Assembly (NCBI GenBank): GCA_037976565.1
Contig: CP137675.1
Coordinates: 21,478,446-21,542,445, forward strand
Length of the DNA stretch: 64,000 nt
Source of the DNA: Mesocentrotus franciscanus
Taxonomy: Eukaryota; Echinodermata; Echinoidea; Camarodonta; Strongylocentrotidae
Direction of reading: 5' to 3'
Shown here: positions 12,041 to 24,104 of the stretch, one piece after another
How positions within the stretch are numbered: position 1 is the first letter of the stretch
Layout: every line of letters starts with the position of its first letter
Made by a program: the position numbers and the translations under genes
The notes under the pieces: generated by a model
Databases searched by the model: none
Told to the model about the DNA's origin: nothing
Seen by the model: the letters and a program-made list of their open reading frames with translations, nothing else

Positions 12041-15000
12041 GCCTTTGTGGCCTTTAATCTCACTTGATAACAAAATGTGATTCGATTCGATTATTTGAAA
12101 ACGAAAATGAAAATTGAAAATGAAATTCTAAAAGTCATACATTCTATTCATTAAAAGTTAACAAAGTTCGCGTTTGATAGTTGCCACAATTGCATACATC
12201 CACAATGACTCAAGGGGACAATGATTTTGAATGCGCAGTTCTGAACGGACTATGGAGAAGAAGAAGAAGAAGAAGAAGAAGAAGAAGAAGAAGAAGAAGA
12301 AATAGTGGTGGAAGAGGAGGAAGAAGAAGAATTAAAAAAAGAGGAAGAAAATGAAGAAACTCATATTTTAGTGTGTTGGATAAAGCACACAGACATTTAG
12401 AGAAAGTGATTTCATAGTTAATAGTTAAATCAATAATTATAATAATACTATAATACGAAAAATAGATTGTTTTTAAGGTCTCTTAATAATGCATCAATGG
12501 CTTTAATATGTAAAAAGAAATGAGATTCACAAAAACGAATGTTTAATGTTCGAGGAGATTATGTAAGAAATATAAAAATGTTCAGTATGTAAAATTTATC
12601 AATTCTTGAAAACATATCAGTTATTAACTGATCAAACATTCTTTCGGGCTTAAGGGGCAATCCCTTATTTCATTAAACGTTAATAAGGTAATATACACGT
12701 TATGGTGATTTGTGGTGATTTGATTGCACACCCCATGAAGCTATCAAACAATTCAATTATAAACATTCATATAAGATGCAAGCGTCCGAATTTCCCCGCA
12801 TTATATTATTCACATAAGGCATCTTTATCGAGTAATAAATATGGAGTTTAATGATCTGGACGAGAAAAAGACATTTTCTAGCAAATTTTATTTCCCTTTA
12901 GTATTTGAAAAATGCAAACCAATAACGACTTTTTGTTATTTGTTACAAAATAGAAAATATTTAAATGTACAACTGTAGTGTAAAGGTTGTCACAAATTTT
13001 ATGCGGGGTTGACATCTTAAAGCAATTTATATCACGTAATATATTAAGGAGCTATATGAATTAGTTAAAGCTAATCTTGAGCTCTGCTATGGGAATTATG
13101 TTTCGAGAGAACCTGGCTATAATTCATTCTGGATTGTTTATCCTGCAGTAGATTGATTGTTTGAACCAGTAGAATAAAAAAAGTCACAAACTTGCTGGAA
13201 ATCATCTTCAATAAAAACCACACCTCTCATTTGCAAATAGTGACATGGTGTCGGGTCTTCTTACCTTGATTTCTTTTTATCAAGGTATGCTTATTACTCA
13301 GCCCCTATACATTTTCTACCAAGATCGTTTGGCTTTATGTAATTTATCTTTAATCTTGAACATTCAGTGTAAGTTTTGGTGGATTCTGTGAGAATTTATT
13401 TTCTATTATTACCAGAACTCAAGCTTATCTTTATTCATCTCTTTTTTCATTATTTGTCTTACTATGCAGACAATTTAATTTGATCTGAGTTCTTTGTTAA
13501 ATAAGAACAGCAAAAGGTTTTGGACTTTCGGTAGATCAAAGGGCTTATTATTACAAAATCGCAAAAAAAAATATGTAAAAAAAAAGAAGCATGTATTCAG
13601 ATTAAATGGCATTTTTAGAGAGAATATCACGAGACTAGATTCATTTGAAGGTCTACGTAGACATTACAGCTCCAGATCAATCAGACTTGGGGGTGTCGCG
13701 GTATAGTGGGTCGTTTTAATACTTGACTCTACAGTCATTAACTGATCAGCGTACATGTCGTTAACGCGTGTTATCACGTAATTTAAACTTAAATATCTGA
13801 AATCAGATTCATCTACATAGGTTATATCATAACAAACATGATGACGTGGATCCTGATCAAATGATTAGTCGAGAGAGGACATGTGACCAGGCAATAATTT
13901 TTTCTTACACGTAACCAGTCATAAGAAAGTGCTAACAAAGGGTTAATAAGATTGCTGGTTGATCGCCAAGATCTAAATTTGTCAGTCGAATTTAGATCTA
14001 TAGACTTTGGGATGAGGATGATATACCCAAATGACAAGGACCCTCGTCACCAATCTACAAAAGCATATAATAGACATCATAATATTCGGGTAGTAGTATA
14101 GTTACCGACGCTTGTCACCCTGGAAACAGTAAAAATAGTCTTTGTTATCGACACATCGAATGTCGGGTCTTTATTTCCCCAGACATGAAAAGGAGTAATT
14201 ATGTGAATAGATGTATTAGTTTTTTTTAACCGTTATTCGCAAATTGAACAAAATATTTCATGTATGACTCCAGTACTCATCTATTCTGTGCATGATGGGA
14301 TGCTCTTCCAAATGGCACCTCTCCCTTTCATTTGCTTTCATAAGGTTTATTACTTCAACTTCCTTAAAATCAATGTTTTTTATCGATCCTAACCCTGTAA
14401 GTTTATTATCACATTCTGATTTGAATGGTAATGTTTCTGAAGTGAATTAATGAGGACGTATGAACAATCATATTAATGGCAAATTAATCATAATTATTAT
14501 TCCTAAGTTCTCAAGAATGTATTACTTATCTCTGCCTGCATATAATTGGCAGAGATGGAATACTGTCAGGGAGACGGCAATGAAAAGATAGACTTGTAAG
14601 GTAGTGCTGCTTTTTATGTTTTCTGTTTTGTAAATGGTTCAGATTTAAGTTGCATTCCTATAGACAGTTCAGGGGATAGGTGTCAGTTATCAGTGCCATG
14701 GCGCATAGCCATTTATGAGTATGATGCAATGTGAACATGTGGGTATTCGGTGCGCATGGGTGCTTGTACGTGTACTTGTGAACGTGTGTGCGTGTTTGTG
14801 TGCGTGTGCATATATGTATGCGTTTTCTTGGTTATGCGCAGTAACATGGACGGTGACGCTCTCCTCCTGATTGGGACATGGGGGAGGGGGTGATTGTTCA
14901 AACAAGATTATAATATTTGTTTTACTTACAAAACTATTATTGTTATTTTTGCTTCTCTCCCCGAAGGTATTGCATCTCTGTAGTAATTAATCTGGTTGTT

Positions 15001-15180
15001 TGTGTGAATGTTTGGTATAATGTTTCTATCATGTTACCTTTAATTTTGTAACCTTGACTTTTATTATAATTGCTTTTGAATTTTTAGTGAATACAGAACA
15101 TGAAATAAATCATTATCAAGTATCTGGCGTCACCTGCGCCTGAGAGGGGACAACGAATTGAATCCATGTAACCCCCGCGT
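12041..15180. repeat. Tandem unit A2
   Basis: Second copy of the unit of about 3 kb, collinear with A1 (12120-12610 with 9230-9720; 13450-14700 with 9800-11100). It shares an extra stretch (12660-13060) only with A3. No gene is seen. Confidence 0.8.
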
Positions 15181-16077
15181 CTCGTATAGTAAAAATAACT
15201 GGGAGGAGGAGGAAAAAGAGGAAGAACAGAAAGAAGAAGAAGAAGAAGTAGAGGAAGAAAAGGAAGAATTGGAAGAATAGGAAGAAGAAGAGGAAGAGGA
15301 AGAAGAAGAAGAAGAAGAAGAAGAAGAAGAAGAAAAAGAAGAAGAAGAAGAGGAAGAATTTCATATGATAGTGCGCTGGCTAAAGCACACAGACATCAGA
15401 GAAAGTGATTTCTTAGTTAATAGTTAGTTCACTCATTATAATAAAACTATAACACGAAAAATAGATGGTTTCTAAGGTCTCTTGATAATGTATCGATGGC
15501 TTTAATATGTAAAAAGAGAAATGAGATTCACAAAAACAAATGTTTAATGTTCAACGAGATCATGTAATATATTAAAGATATTCAATATGTAAAATTTATC
15601 AATTCTTGAAAACATATCAGTTATTAACTTACCAAACATTCTTTCGGGCTTAAGGGACAATCCCTTATTTCAATAAACGTTAATAAGGTAATATACACGT
15701 TATGGCGATTTGTAATGATTTGATTGCACACCCCATTAAGCTATCAAACAATTCAATTAACACTCATATAAGATGCAGGCGTCAGAGTATCCCTGTATTA
15801 TATTTACATAAGCTATCTTTATCAAGTCTGCCCCGATACTATCTTATATTAAAACATATATATATATATATATATATGTATAATTGAGAAGTAATAAATA
15901 TGAAGTGTAATGATGTGAACGAGAACAAATGATTTCCAGCTAATCTTATTTCACCTAAAATTTAAGAACTGCAAACCAATAACGACTTTTTGTTATTTGT
16001 TACAATATAGAAAATATTTGAATGTACAACTGTAGTGTATAGGTTGTCACAACTGGAATGCGGGGTTGACATCTTAA

Positions 16078-16553
16078 AGACCCTATCCGATGAAAATACA
16101 ACATTTTATCAATGGAAAGCTGAATGAACATAGAATACAAATATAAAGGAATTCAAAATATTTTCCCTTTCAGTTTTAAACAAAAGCGAATTAAAACCTT
16201 ATTTTCCGCACCTCTCCAAATTACAGGTTAACAGGGGTTAAAATTTCCCGCAGCTACAGTGACGACACGATATGTGCTCGCCTATATAGCTGAGGCGATG
16301 AGCCGTGCTTAATTAATGCTAAGTCATTGTGAATATGCGATCTCCACATACGGTGATGTCATCAATTCGATAGCTAGTTTTTAGGCCAACAACTCCCGAT
16401 TTTAAAAGCTTTAGATTTCGAGTTTTCAAAGAGCTGTTACTCGTCTGACAGGCACTAACGTAGCATATAGTTGCTATTATTGTAATCTATGGCTTCTAAG
16501 CTTTCCTTTGATATATAATTCAACTATTTCATTTTTCACTTCGGACAGGGTCT
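16078..16553. mobile_element. MITE in unit A3
   Basis: Terminal inverted repeat AGACCCTATCCGATGAAAAT / reversed AGACCCTGTCCGAAGTGAAA. Left flank TTAA. Unit A2 (13010-13030) lacks it. Confidence 0.75.
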
Positions 16554-16847
16554 TATCACGTAATATATTAAGGCGCTATATGAATAAGTAAATCATCTCC
16601 TTTATCATTCTTTGTCTTTTCTGTGCTCACAATTTAATTTGATCTGAGTATTTCCTTATATAAGAACAGCAAGAGGTTTTCGATTTTCAGGTAATTTGGA
16701 GCGTTCATTATTAAAAAGTCGCAACACAATATATCAAAAGAGCATGTATTCAGATGAAATGGCATTTTAAGAGAATGTCACTAGACTAGATTCAGTTGTA
16801 GATCTACGTAGACATTACAGCTCCAGATCAATCACACTTGGGGGTGT

Positions 16848-16940
16848 CGATGTATATTGGTTCATTTACTTGACTCTCATTCCAACGGTTGAGGGTTCGA
16901 ATCCCATCCTGGCACTAACGTCCTCTGGAAAGACATTAAT
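16848..16940 (+). mobile_element. tRNA-like SINE fragment
   Basis: GGGGGTGTCGATGTATATTGG, then GAGGGTTCGAATCCCATCC (B box) and GGCACTAACGTCC. Relics of the same element remain at 10044 (A1) and 13687 (A2). Confidence 0.6.
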
Positions 16941-16944
16941 CTAT

Positions 16945-17222
16945 AATAATAATAATAATATTGGTTTCTTATATAGCGCACGTATCGACCTTGCAAGGTC
17001 CTCAAGGCGCTCCAACATTGCCCGGCTATGCTAGGCTGCCGATTTCAGCGCTCACAGCATTCAAGGAATTGCTTCCTACCGGTACCCATTTAACACCTGG
17101 GTGGAGAGTGGCAAGTGTAGATTAATGTCTTGCCAAAGGACATTAGTGCCGCGGCGGGATTCGAACCGCGGACCCTGTGATCCACAGTCCGACGACTTAT
17201 CCACTACGCCACAACACCTCTA
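16945..17222 (-). mobile_element. tRNA-derived SINE, full length
   Basis: Minus-strand order: tRNA-like head (GTGGCGTAGTGGATAAG A box; GCGGTTCGAATCCCGCC B box), body GGCACTAATGTCCTTTGGCA, a 3' part with GCGCTATATAAGAAACCAAT, and an (ATT)n tail. About 275 bp. It interrupts the older SINE fragment at 16848. Confidence 0.85.
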
Positions 17223-17389
17223 CAGTTGCCTCTCTCCACCAACGGGTACCTGGCAATGCTAGGGTAATTATAATTGCAGGGCCCTCAGGAAGAATAGCAT
17301 TGATGATGATGAGACTTCCCTGGGTACACAAGTTATAATAATTTTTTGGGACTTATAATGGAACTATCTAATACAAACAGTCTTTAAAT

Positions 17390-18087
17390 CATGGGTGACC
17401 AACCTGCGGCCCCGAGCTCTTCTGGTGCGGCCCGCGGAGCATTGCATTTTTTTGTTTTTATAAAAATAGCTCATAAATGAAATGCGGCCCGCATAGCAGC
17501 GATGAAATAGGGTAAAACATTTACACACAGCTATCTCTATTTCCATATTTTGTTTTCATCATTCACAACTTATTGTATCGTGGTTGATACAAAACACCTC
17601 AAATTTCCTCTCATTACATTACATCAGGTAACTACATTAAGATCACTCGCCGTGTAAATTTCAGTTTGTAAGTTCCGCACGCAGTACCGTTTGTAAATAT
17701 CAGTGGCGGATCTACGGAGGGGGTTAGGGGTTTAAACCCTCCCCTTGGGCTGCCGGGTGAAAATGTGATGTGCATATTGTGAGAAGATGTTCAACTCAAC
17801 TGGTAACTCAACAAAGCACATGATAACTTTGGATATAACTGTGTATTAAACTGTTACCTGATTTAAAAAGACGTCAGTGCACTGCTTTTTTATGGTCTCC
17901 ATTGTGTTAGTAGATGCCAGGAAAACATCACTTACGGGGTTCAAAATAGCAACAACAAAAATCGCCTCACCGCTATGCGGCTCGTGGACGATGCTCCGCA
18001 TCGTCATTGGGTCACCAACCCCCTTAATATAAAAATGTTGTGAATCGAGAAATATGTTTGCGAGCTTTAAAAGGTTGGCCATCCCTG
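17390..18087. mobile_element. hAT-type non-autonomous element (698 bp)
   Basis: Perfect 8-bp target duplication CTTTAAAT (17382-17389, 18088-18095). Termini CATGGGTGACCAACC and, reversed, CAGGGATGGCCAACC, followed by GCGGCC-type sequence typical of Charlie-like hAT ends. A further TIR-like CAGTGGCGGATCTACGG at 17700 suggests nesting. No transposase is visible. Confidence 0.85.
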
Positions 18088-18973
18088 CTTTAAATGATCA
18101 GCGTACATGTCGTTAACGCATGTTATCATGTGATTTAAACTTAAATATCTGAAATCAGATTTATCTATATAGGTTATATTATAACATGATGACGTAGATC
18201 CTGATCAAATGATTAGTCGAGAGAGGACATGTGACCAGGCATATTTTTTCCTTACACGTAACCAGTTATAAGAAAGTGCTAACAAAGGGTTATAAAGATG
18301 GCTTGTTGATCGCCAAGATCTAAATTTGTCAGTCGACTTTAGAGCTATAGACTTTGGGATGAGGATGATATAACCAAATGACAAGGACCCTCGTCAACAA
18401 TCTACAAAAACATATAATAGACATCATAATATTAGGGTAGTAGTATAATTCGACGCTTGTCACCCTGGAAACAGTCCAAACAGTCTTTGTTATCGACACA
18501 TCGAATGTCGGACCTTTATCTCCCCAGACATGACAGGGGGGGGGGGGTTGATTGTTAAAACAAAATTATATATAATATATGTATATATATTTTTTTACTT
18601 GCAAAACTATCATTGTTATTTTTGCTTCTCTCCCTGAAGGTATTGCATCTCTGCAATAATAAATCTGTTTGTTTGTGTGAATGTTTGGTATTTTGTCTAT
18701 ATCATGTTAACTTTAATTTTGTAACTTTGACTTTTATCATATGTGCTTTTGAATATTTAGTGAATTAAGAACATGAAATATATCATTATCAAGTATCTGG
18801 CGTCACCAACGCCTGAGAGGGGACAACGAATTGAATCCATGTAACCCCCGTGTCTCTCATGGAAAAATAACTGGGATGCTCTTGTGTTTCCCTATTACTC
18901 CATTACGTTTTTTTTTAACGTTCATTGAGGTTGAATTTATCCGTACAATACATTAGCTTTTATCGTTCATACT

Positions 18974-19160
18974 GTGGAGGTGTCGTGGTCTAATGGATAT
19001 GCCACCGGACAGTGGATCACATGGTTCGCGGTATATTTGCCACACTTGACTCATGTGAGGTAAATGGGTACCTGGCAGGAATTAATTCCTTGAGCGCCGT
19101 AAGAACAGCACTGCCAAGACAGACATGAGCGCTATCCAAGAACCCTATCTTATTACTATT
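18974..19160 (+). mobile_element. tRNA-derived SINE, damaged
   Basis: A-box part GTGGTCTAATGGATATGCC, B box deleted after GTTCGCGG, 3' part GGGTACCTGGCAGGAATTAA. Orthologous in position to 43914-44190. Confidence 0.7.
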
Positions 19161-19387
19161 ATTTTATCATTCTTGATATTTTTGTTGTTACGAAATATGT
19201 TTTTGTTTGTTCTAAATATAAATGTTCTACATTTGAAATTAAAAGAGCCTTAATGTCAATTAAACTTTTAACAATTTCTGCACCACTTAAACATTTACGG
19301 TATTCATTAAAAAAAAAATCATATAATAGTTGCTGCTATGAGTACATTAATTATAATCTATAATTTTCTCCTTTTGCAATAAAGCGT

Positions 19388-19580
19388 GCAAATTGAAGTC
19401 GTGGGTTCAAGCCCCAGGGTGGCACTAGTGCCCTTTGGCAAGACATGAATTTACAGTTACCACTCTACAGCAAGGTGTTGAATGGGTACCAGTGGGTAGA
19501 ATTCGATTGCTTGTGAGCATTGAAATCGGTCGCCTAGATGGCTTTGGTTAAACCCGAGGTACGCTTTAAAAATGTATATT
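19388..19580 (+). mobile_element. tRNA-derived SINE
   Basis: GTCGTGGGTTCAAGCCCCAGG (B box), GGCACTAGTGCCCTTTGGCA, GGGTACCAGTGGGTAGAATT, tail of ATT repeats. Shared with 44390-44600, so it predates the block duplication. Confidence 0.7.
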
Positions 19581-19956
19581 ATTATTGTTATTACCATTAT
19601 TATTATTATTATTTTCAATAATGTTATTATTATATTCATCATTATTAGTATTATTCAAAGACAAATCATCCCTATCTTGTTCAAATAATTAAACATTGAT
19701 TTTTATTTAGCAGACCATTCTCCTTTCTCAATTATCAAACTCTTATATCGCGCATTGCACTTTGTCCAAGTTTCTAGGATACCAGTTTATAAACATTAGG
19801 TTATCATTTCCAGAATCAGATTTCAATTAGAAGGGTTCAACTAAAGAAAAACAATCACATTAAGGCAAAGATTACACGACTTAAGGAAACGATGAACGAA
19901 CGCTGAAAACCCATACTTTCCCCATACATGATGGTAAATGCTGTATTATCACAAAA

Positions 19957-20130
19957 ATGTCTCCGACTAGAGTCTTGTTTCTTTTGTTAAGTGTCTTGGT
20001 CATCTTCAACTCTGGAGTATTAAGTCAGGAATTCAATCGAATCACACTAGAAGATGGAGAATTCAAGGATATACTTGTAGCCATCCACGAAGGTGTTTAA
20101 GAGGACCCCGCCATTATTCAAAACATCAAG
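19957..20130 (+). pseudogene. CLCA plus-strand exon 1, block A copy, with stop codon
   Basis: 58 codons aligned throughout with 44997-45170 (start MSPTRVLF; signal peptide; ITLEDGEFK; end EDPAIIQNIK). Codon 48 is TAA (20098-20100) where the block B copy has CAA. The donor gttcgt is preserved. No following CLCA exon is found before 23503, so this is an orphan first exon left at a duplication end. Confidence 0.88.
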
Positions 20131-20199
20131 GTTCGTATTTAGCGAAGCTCCTATACGGTGGATGGAAAATTTATTCAACTACATTGTTGAAGGTTTTTG

Positions 20200-20390
20200 T
20201 TTTTGTTTTACCTAACTGCTAAGAAAGCATGTGCATGCTAGTAAGTAAGCAACCAGAGAGCCGACCTAAATCCTCTCCGAGAGACTTGGTAATGAGGATT
20301 GATGCCTTATTAAAGGGCTCTAGCGCATCGAATTGGTTTCGAGACAACTGTCCTACCACTGAGCCATTGCGCCTCATTAATGAAAGCTAA
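20200..20390 (-). mobile_element. tRNA-like SINE in intron 1 region
   Basis: Minus-strand head GGCGCAATGGCTCAGTGGTA with a weak B box (AATTCGATGC). The paralogous copy is at 45245-45420, so it is older than the duplication. Confidence 0.5.
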
Positions 20391-20612
20391 ATTATTCATT
20401 ACCTTTCATATACCTTCACGTGATAACAAGTATACTACAGGAGCACAAATTGAAATGATGTCATTTGCTGGACCTTCTTTCGGTGAATTTCTGAGGGTGA
20501 CATTGAAATACAGATTTAGTAATGTATTATATAATGATTCAATTTAATACAAGAAAAACAATGGATATAGGGTCAAACTGTTAAGGAAGAAAAATGCAGA
20601 TCATATTTTCAT

Positions 20613-22714
20613 AAGAAACATGAAAAGAGAAATAGAGAGAGAGAGAGAGAGAGAGAGAGGGAAGGGGGTAAGATATATATATATTATGTGTCATTGACAA
20701 TGTATGAAACTGAAGAAAAGATAAAAACCCATAAGAGTTCCGAGTCGAGCTCTGTCACAGTCGATTCATTATAGGTGCAGGCACAGAGCTGACCACGAGA
20801 CTAACTCCCACCTTTCTGAATTGCATGAAATAAGGGTCTTTGTGTAAACAAATAGCGATAGGCGGACAACCGATTACTAGATAAACAGATGCGGTCCCTA
20901 TTCAGAAAAAAATGCCAAAAAAGGGTCGGTAGTCCCTCCCACCCTTTCCGGAGCAACAACGACAACAAAATCAACACAAAATTTAAAACAAAAACGATAA
21001 TAACAATAACTTGCACAACATTAATGACAACAATGAAAGTAACAAAGAAAATAATATTGAAATTTTTAATTCGTTTAAATTATGACACGTTTTAAAATAT
21101 GAACTAGGGAAGACCTAGAAACACATGTAATAAAAAAACAACTGTTGTAGGTTTTTCTGATTATTGTGTCACTCGTGAAGCTGACCGATAATACGCGATG
21201 ACTAAATTTTGGAAATGAAATCATATAACACATTTCAAAATGAATTGACATAAAAGGAAATTAACCGAGTGTACAGGGCTGTAGCCCTTTTCTGAATATA
21301 TGTGACAAAGGAAGCTGAGCTATATTGATGGTTAAATTAGGAAATAAACATCTAGCTAAATATTATGATATAATTGTTTGTTTGTCTGTTTGGTTTTAGT
21401 TCTGCATTTTTTAACATAATGAAAACATAAACAAAAGTCAAAATACATATATTATCATATCAAAATATAAATCAATTGAGTATTTATACTAAAAAAAAAA
21501 CATAGTTGACAAATCATTTAAAAAATGAAAAATGCAGGACACCGCCATCTAAAAGCCTCGGTCACAAATGCCATTACGAACTGCTACGAACGCCGTACGA
21601 ACGATTTTCAGACAATGGAAATTCGGGAAGACAATGGAAAATCAGGGAGATTCGTACGAAATTATCGTTCGTATGGACCTTTGTGACCGTAGCATATAAA
21701 GCTAGAGCTTGAACACGATAGCGGCCTCAGAAAAGGAATTCGAAATAACTAAAGGAAAACTTAACTTTCAAAACAAAAATGTATTGAATAATTATCATAA
21801 ATGTTGCACAGATGCGAAAAAACATGGTTCGTGGGCAATCGTTGAGATATTAGTTCATTAACCGAATTTTGGCTTTAATTTTGACCATGATGCTGGTCCA
21901 TCACCATTTACAGGATTATTATTTTTGTTCTCCATATTTCCCTCCACAGGGATTTTATTGATGTTCATTAGCAACAAATTAACAAACATATATTCAAGGT
22001 AATTTACATTTATACTATAAATAAAATTGACTTCTCAAGATACAAATATTTGTTGAACTGTTGAGTTAACAGAAGACAAACATATTTTCAATATTGTATT
22101 CCTGATGTTTATGGAAAAAAATGAGTAAACAGTACAAAATACACATATTATCGTTTGATTATTGGGCTATACAATTACATTGTTGTGACCACTGCTAATA
22201 ATTTGAAAAACATATCTCAGATTGGCAACACCTTAAAGATGATGCACAATAATCCAGTTCGGAGTTATAGTATGTGCATGACCAGATCAAGATCGACTGT
22301 ACCAAATTGTGAAGTCAATTGAGTTCAGGCTTCCCGTCAGTACCAAGGGCATCCTATCACCCGCCATGACAAGGAGCCTAAAAACTCGGTAAGTGTTCAT
22401 GAAAGTTATGTAATCATTCATGTATGCATCAACCACGAAGCTACTGCCACAACAGTGCATTCTGTAATATTATACAGGTGGATTTTCAAAAGGTAAACAA
22501 AAGTTATTCATGAAGCTCTCCATCGCTGCACCTTGAGAGTAGTTACTGTCAAATGCACAGAGCACAGTACAGAGCAGTTTACAGGGTTATACCAGATCTC
22601 GATGACTACGTGGTCGATACTCTGTATAATTATAGCTATCAACAAAATCTTCTCATTTCTTGAATTCTCTAGAAGTGAAATTCGAAACTTTGGAACGTTA
22701 TCGTTTGTCACATT
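20613..22714. other. Intergenic, no gene seen
   Basis: AT-rich DNA between the orphan plus-strand exon and the minus CLCA 3' end. It has a (GA)n tract at 20632-20660 and a CG-rich foldback at 21555-21700. Nothing else is recognisable. Confidence 0.6.
21555..21700. mobile_element. Small CG-rich foldback/MITE
   Basis: Ends GCCTCGGTCACAAATGCC and, reversed, GCTACGGTCACAAAGGTCC. The interior has TACGAAC/GTTCGTA words in both orientations. The terminus resembles those at 11227 and 46837. Confidence 0.65.
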
Positions 22715-23075
22715 GACCAGATAATCTAGTATTGGACTACATTGATTTATTCCATGTCATAATAGTTATTTACGCGAAGATGAAACAAAAGCAAAGCAAG
22801 CACTAAAGCGAGATAATTTACTAACAAACGCTAATTTACCAGATAATCTAGTATTGGACCACATTGATTTATTCCATGTCATAATAGTTATTTACGCGAA
22901 GATGAAACAAAAGCAAAGCAAGCACGAAAGCGAGATAATTTACTAACAAACGCGCATTGACCAGATAATCTAGTATTGGACCATATTGATTTATTCCATG
23001 TCATAATAGTTATTTTACACGAAGATGATATACCAACTAAAAAAAACAAACACTAAAGCGAGATAATTCACTAGT
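22715..23075 (+). repeat. Three-copy 120-bp tandem repeat
   Basis: Units start at about 22715, 22835 and 22957 with ACCAGATAATCTAGTATTGG; period 120-122 bp. It lies just past the minus CLCA poly(A) signal. The third copy is the most diverged. Confidence 0.88.
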
Positions 23076-23203
23076 TTAGTTCATAAGTTAATTCACTAAG
23101 TTAGTTCGTAAGTTTTAGCAATCGATTATATATTCTGCTTAGTTTGTTTCAGAATGTATATTCATTATTTTTTCTACTTAATCATGCATAAAGTGTTAAA
23201 TGC

Positions 23204-23209
23204 TTTATT
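23204..23209 (-). promoter_or_regulatory. Candidate polyadenylation signal of the minus CLCA gene
   Basis: AATAAA on the minus strand about 300 nt after the stop codon, in an AT-rich 3' flank. It is the best-placed signal I see; usage is unproven. Confidence 0.4.
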
Positions 23210-23502
23210 TTGTCATTTTGTTTATACACCTTTTTGGAAGAAGGTGTGAGGCGTCCTCAATATACAATTCTCAAATCCAAGGTAATCAAGTAAACTTATA
23301 TTTTTCAGCGTGCAACTAAGTATTTTCAATACTGATAAAATATGCATATGCCACACGACGCCTAAACTTAACGTGAATTATAAACAAAAGATTCTAGAGA
23401 GCTTCCACTAACCGGGTTGTATACAATTCCCTATTACATAAAGATGAAGAAAACAAATATTTGCTTTAGTAGCTCCACAATAATCACTGCAATAATGGTT
23501 AA

Positions 23503-24104
23503 TCAATCTGTAGGGAAAGTAGGATTATCATAGGTAGGATTCTGTTGTACTATCTCTGTATCAGGAAGCCCTTGCTGTGGCCATGCTGATTCAGGCGGTG
23601 TGATAGGCTTCACTTGGACGATATAGTAGATGTACATCAAACTGAAACCTGCCACGATGCTTACTGCGCCTAATGCACAAGACAAGCCAATGATTAGGGC
23701 CTGATCTTCTCGTCCAGTTGGTTGCTTGCATACTGTGGTCTCTGGATGTGTCGCTGTGACTTCCGATGTAGCTTCGGTACTAATCTCTGTGACTGCATCA
23801 GTAGCAAGCATGGTAGGGTCCACTGTGGTAGTTACAGCCAATGGTATGAACCGAATCGACAAGGACGCAATATTGGACAACTGTCCTCCGTTCCCAGCCT
23901 CATCCCAAGCCCGAATAGCAAAGTAATAGACGATATCTTCCCCCTTCTCTGGGAGGGTTATAGTGACACTCTCAATAACTCCTGATGGATTGATATGGGA
24001 AAGGTTCCCATATACCAGTTGATCCTGAGTGACCCTGTTACTGTTGTTGAAGTTGTCCCGTACCTCAGAGAAGTTGGTGGAATAGCGGAGTTCGTAACTG
24101 TAGG
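23503..24104 (-). CDS. CLCA: CLCA minus gene, exon 13 (FnIII end, TM, tail)
   Basis: 602 nt ending in the stop codon. It encodes YELRYS and YYFAIRAWDEAGNGGQLSN (family LFIAIQAVDKVDLKSEISNIA), then a Thr-rich stalk. A hydrophobic helix follows (ALIIGLSCALGAVSIVAGFS onward), then a basic stop-transfer position and the tail QQNPTYDNPTFPTD. NPTY fits NPxY. This makes the protein type I membrane-anchored rather than fully secreted. Confidence 0.9.

Larger units (their letters stand above)
15181..18900. repeat. Tandem unit A3
   Basis: Third copy, enlarged by a MITE (16078-16553), a SINE (16945-17222) and a hAT-type element (17390-18087), and shortened internally before 18536. Its right part continues into the sequence shared with block B. 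No gene is seen. Confidence 0.78.
448..20612. repeat. Block A of a segmental duplication
   Basis: Collinear with block B (about 36770-45640) in many separated stretches. Examples are 450-790 with 36785-37040, 960-1970 with 37060-38080, 3170-3667 with 38100-38600, 8454-9240 with 38592-39300 and 18880-20612 with 43810-45640. Block A is longer because of private insertions and an internal triplication. It contains one minus-strand and one plus-strand CLCA exon 1. Confidence 0.88.

Noticed and set aside
11112..12057. Frames of up to 124 codons on both strands
   Set aside because: They fall in the CG-rich foldback at 11227-11847; paralogous sites lack it and no domain is visible.
15116..15364. 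Poly-Phe/Leu frame, and similar ones at 9234-9532, 25289-25629, 42353-42694 and 62203-62592
   Set aside because: All lie on GAA/CTT microsatellites; composition, not coding, keeps them open.
17846..18082. 78-codon minus-strand frame inside the 0.7-kb hAT-type element
   Set aside because: It might be a shred of a captured or transposase sequence, but no motif supports that.
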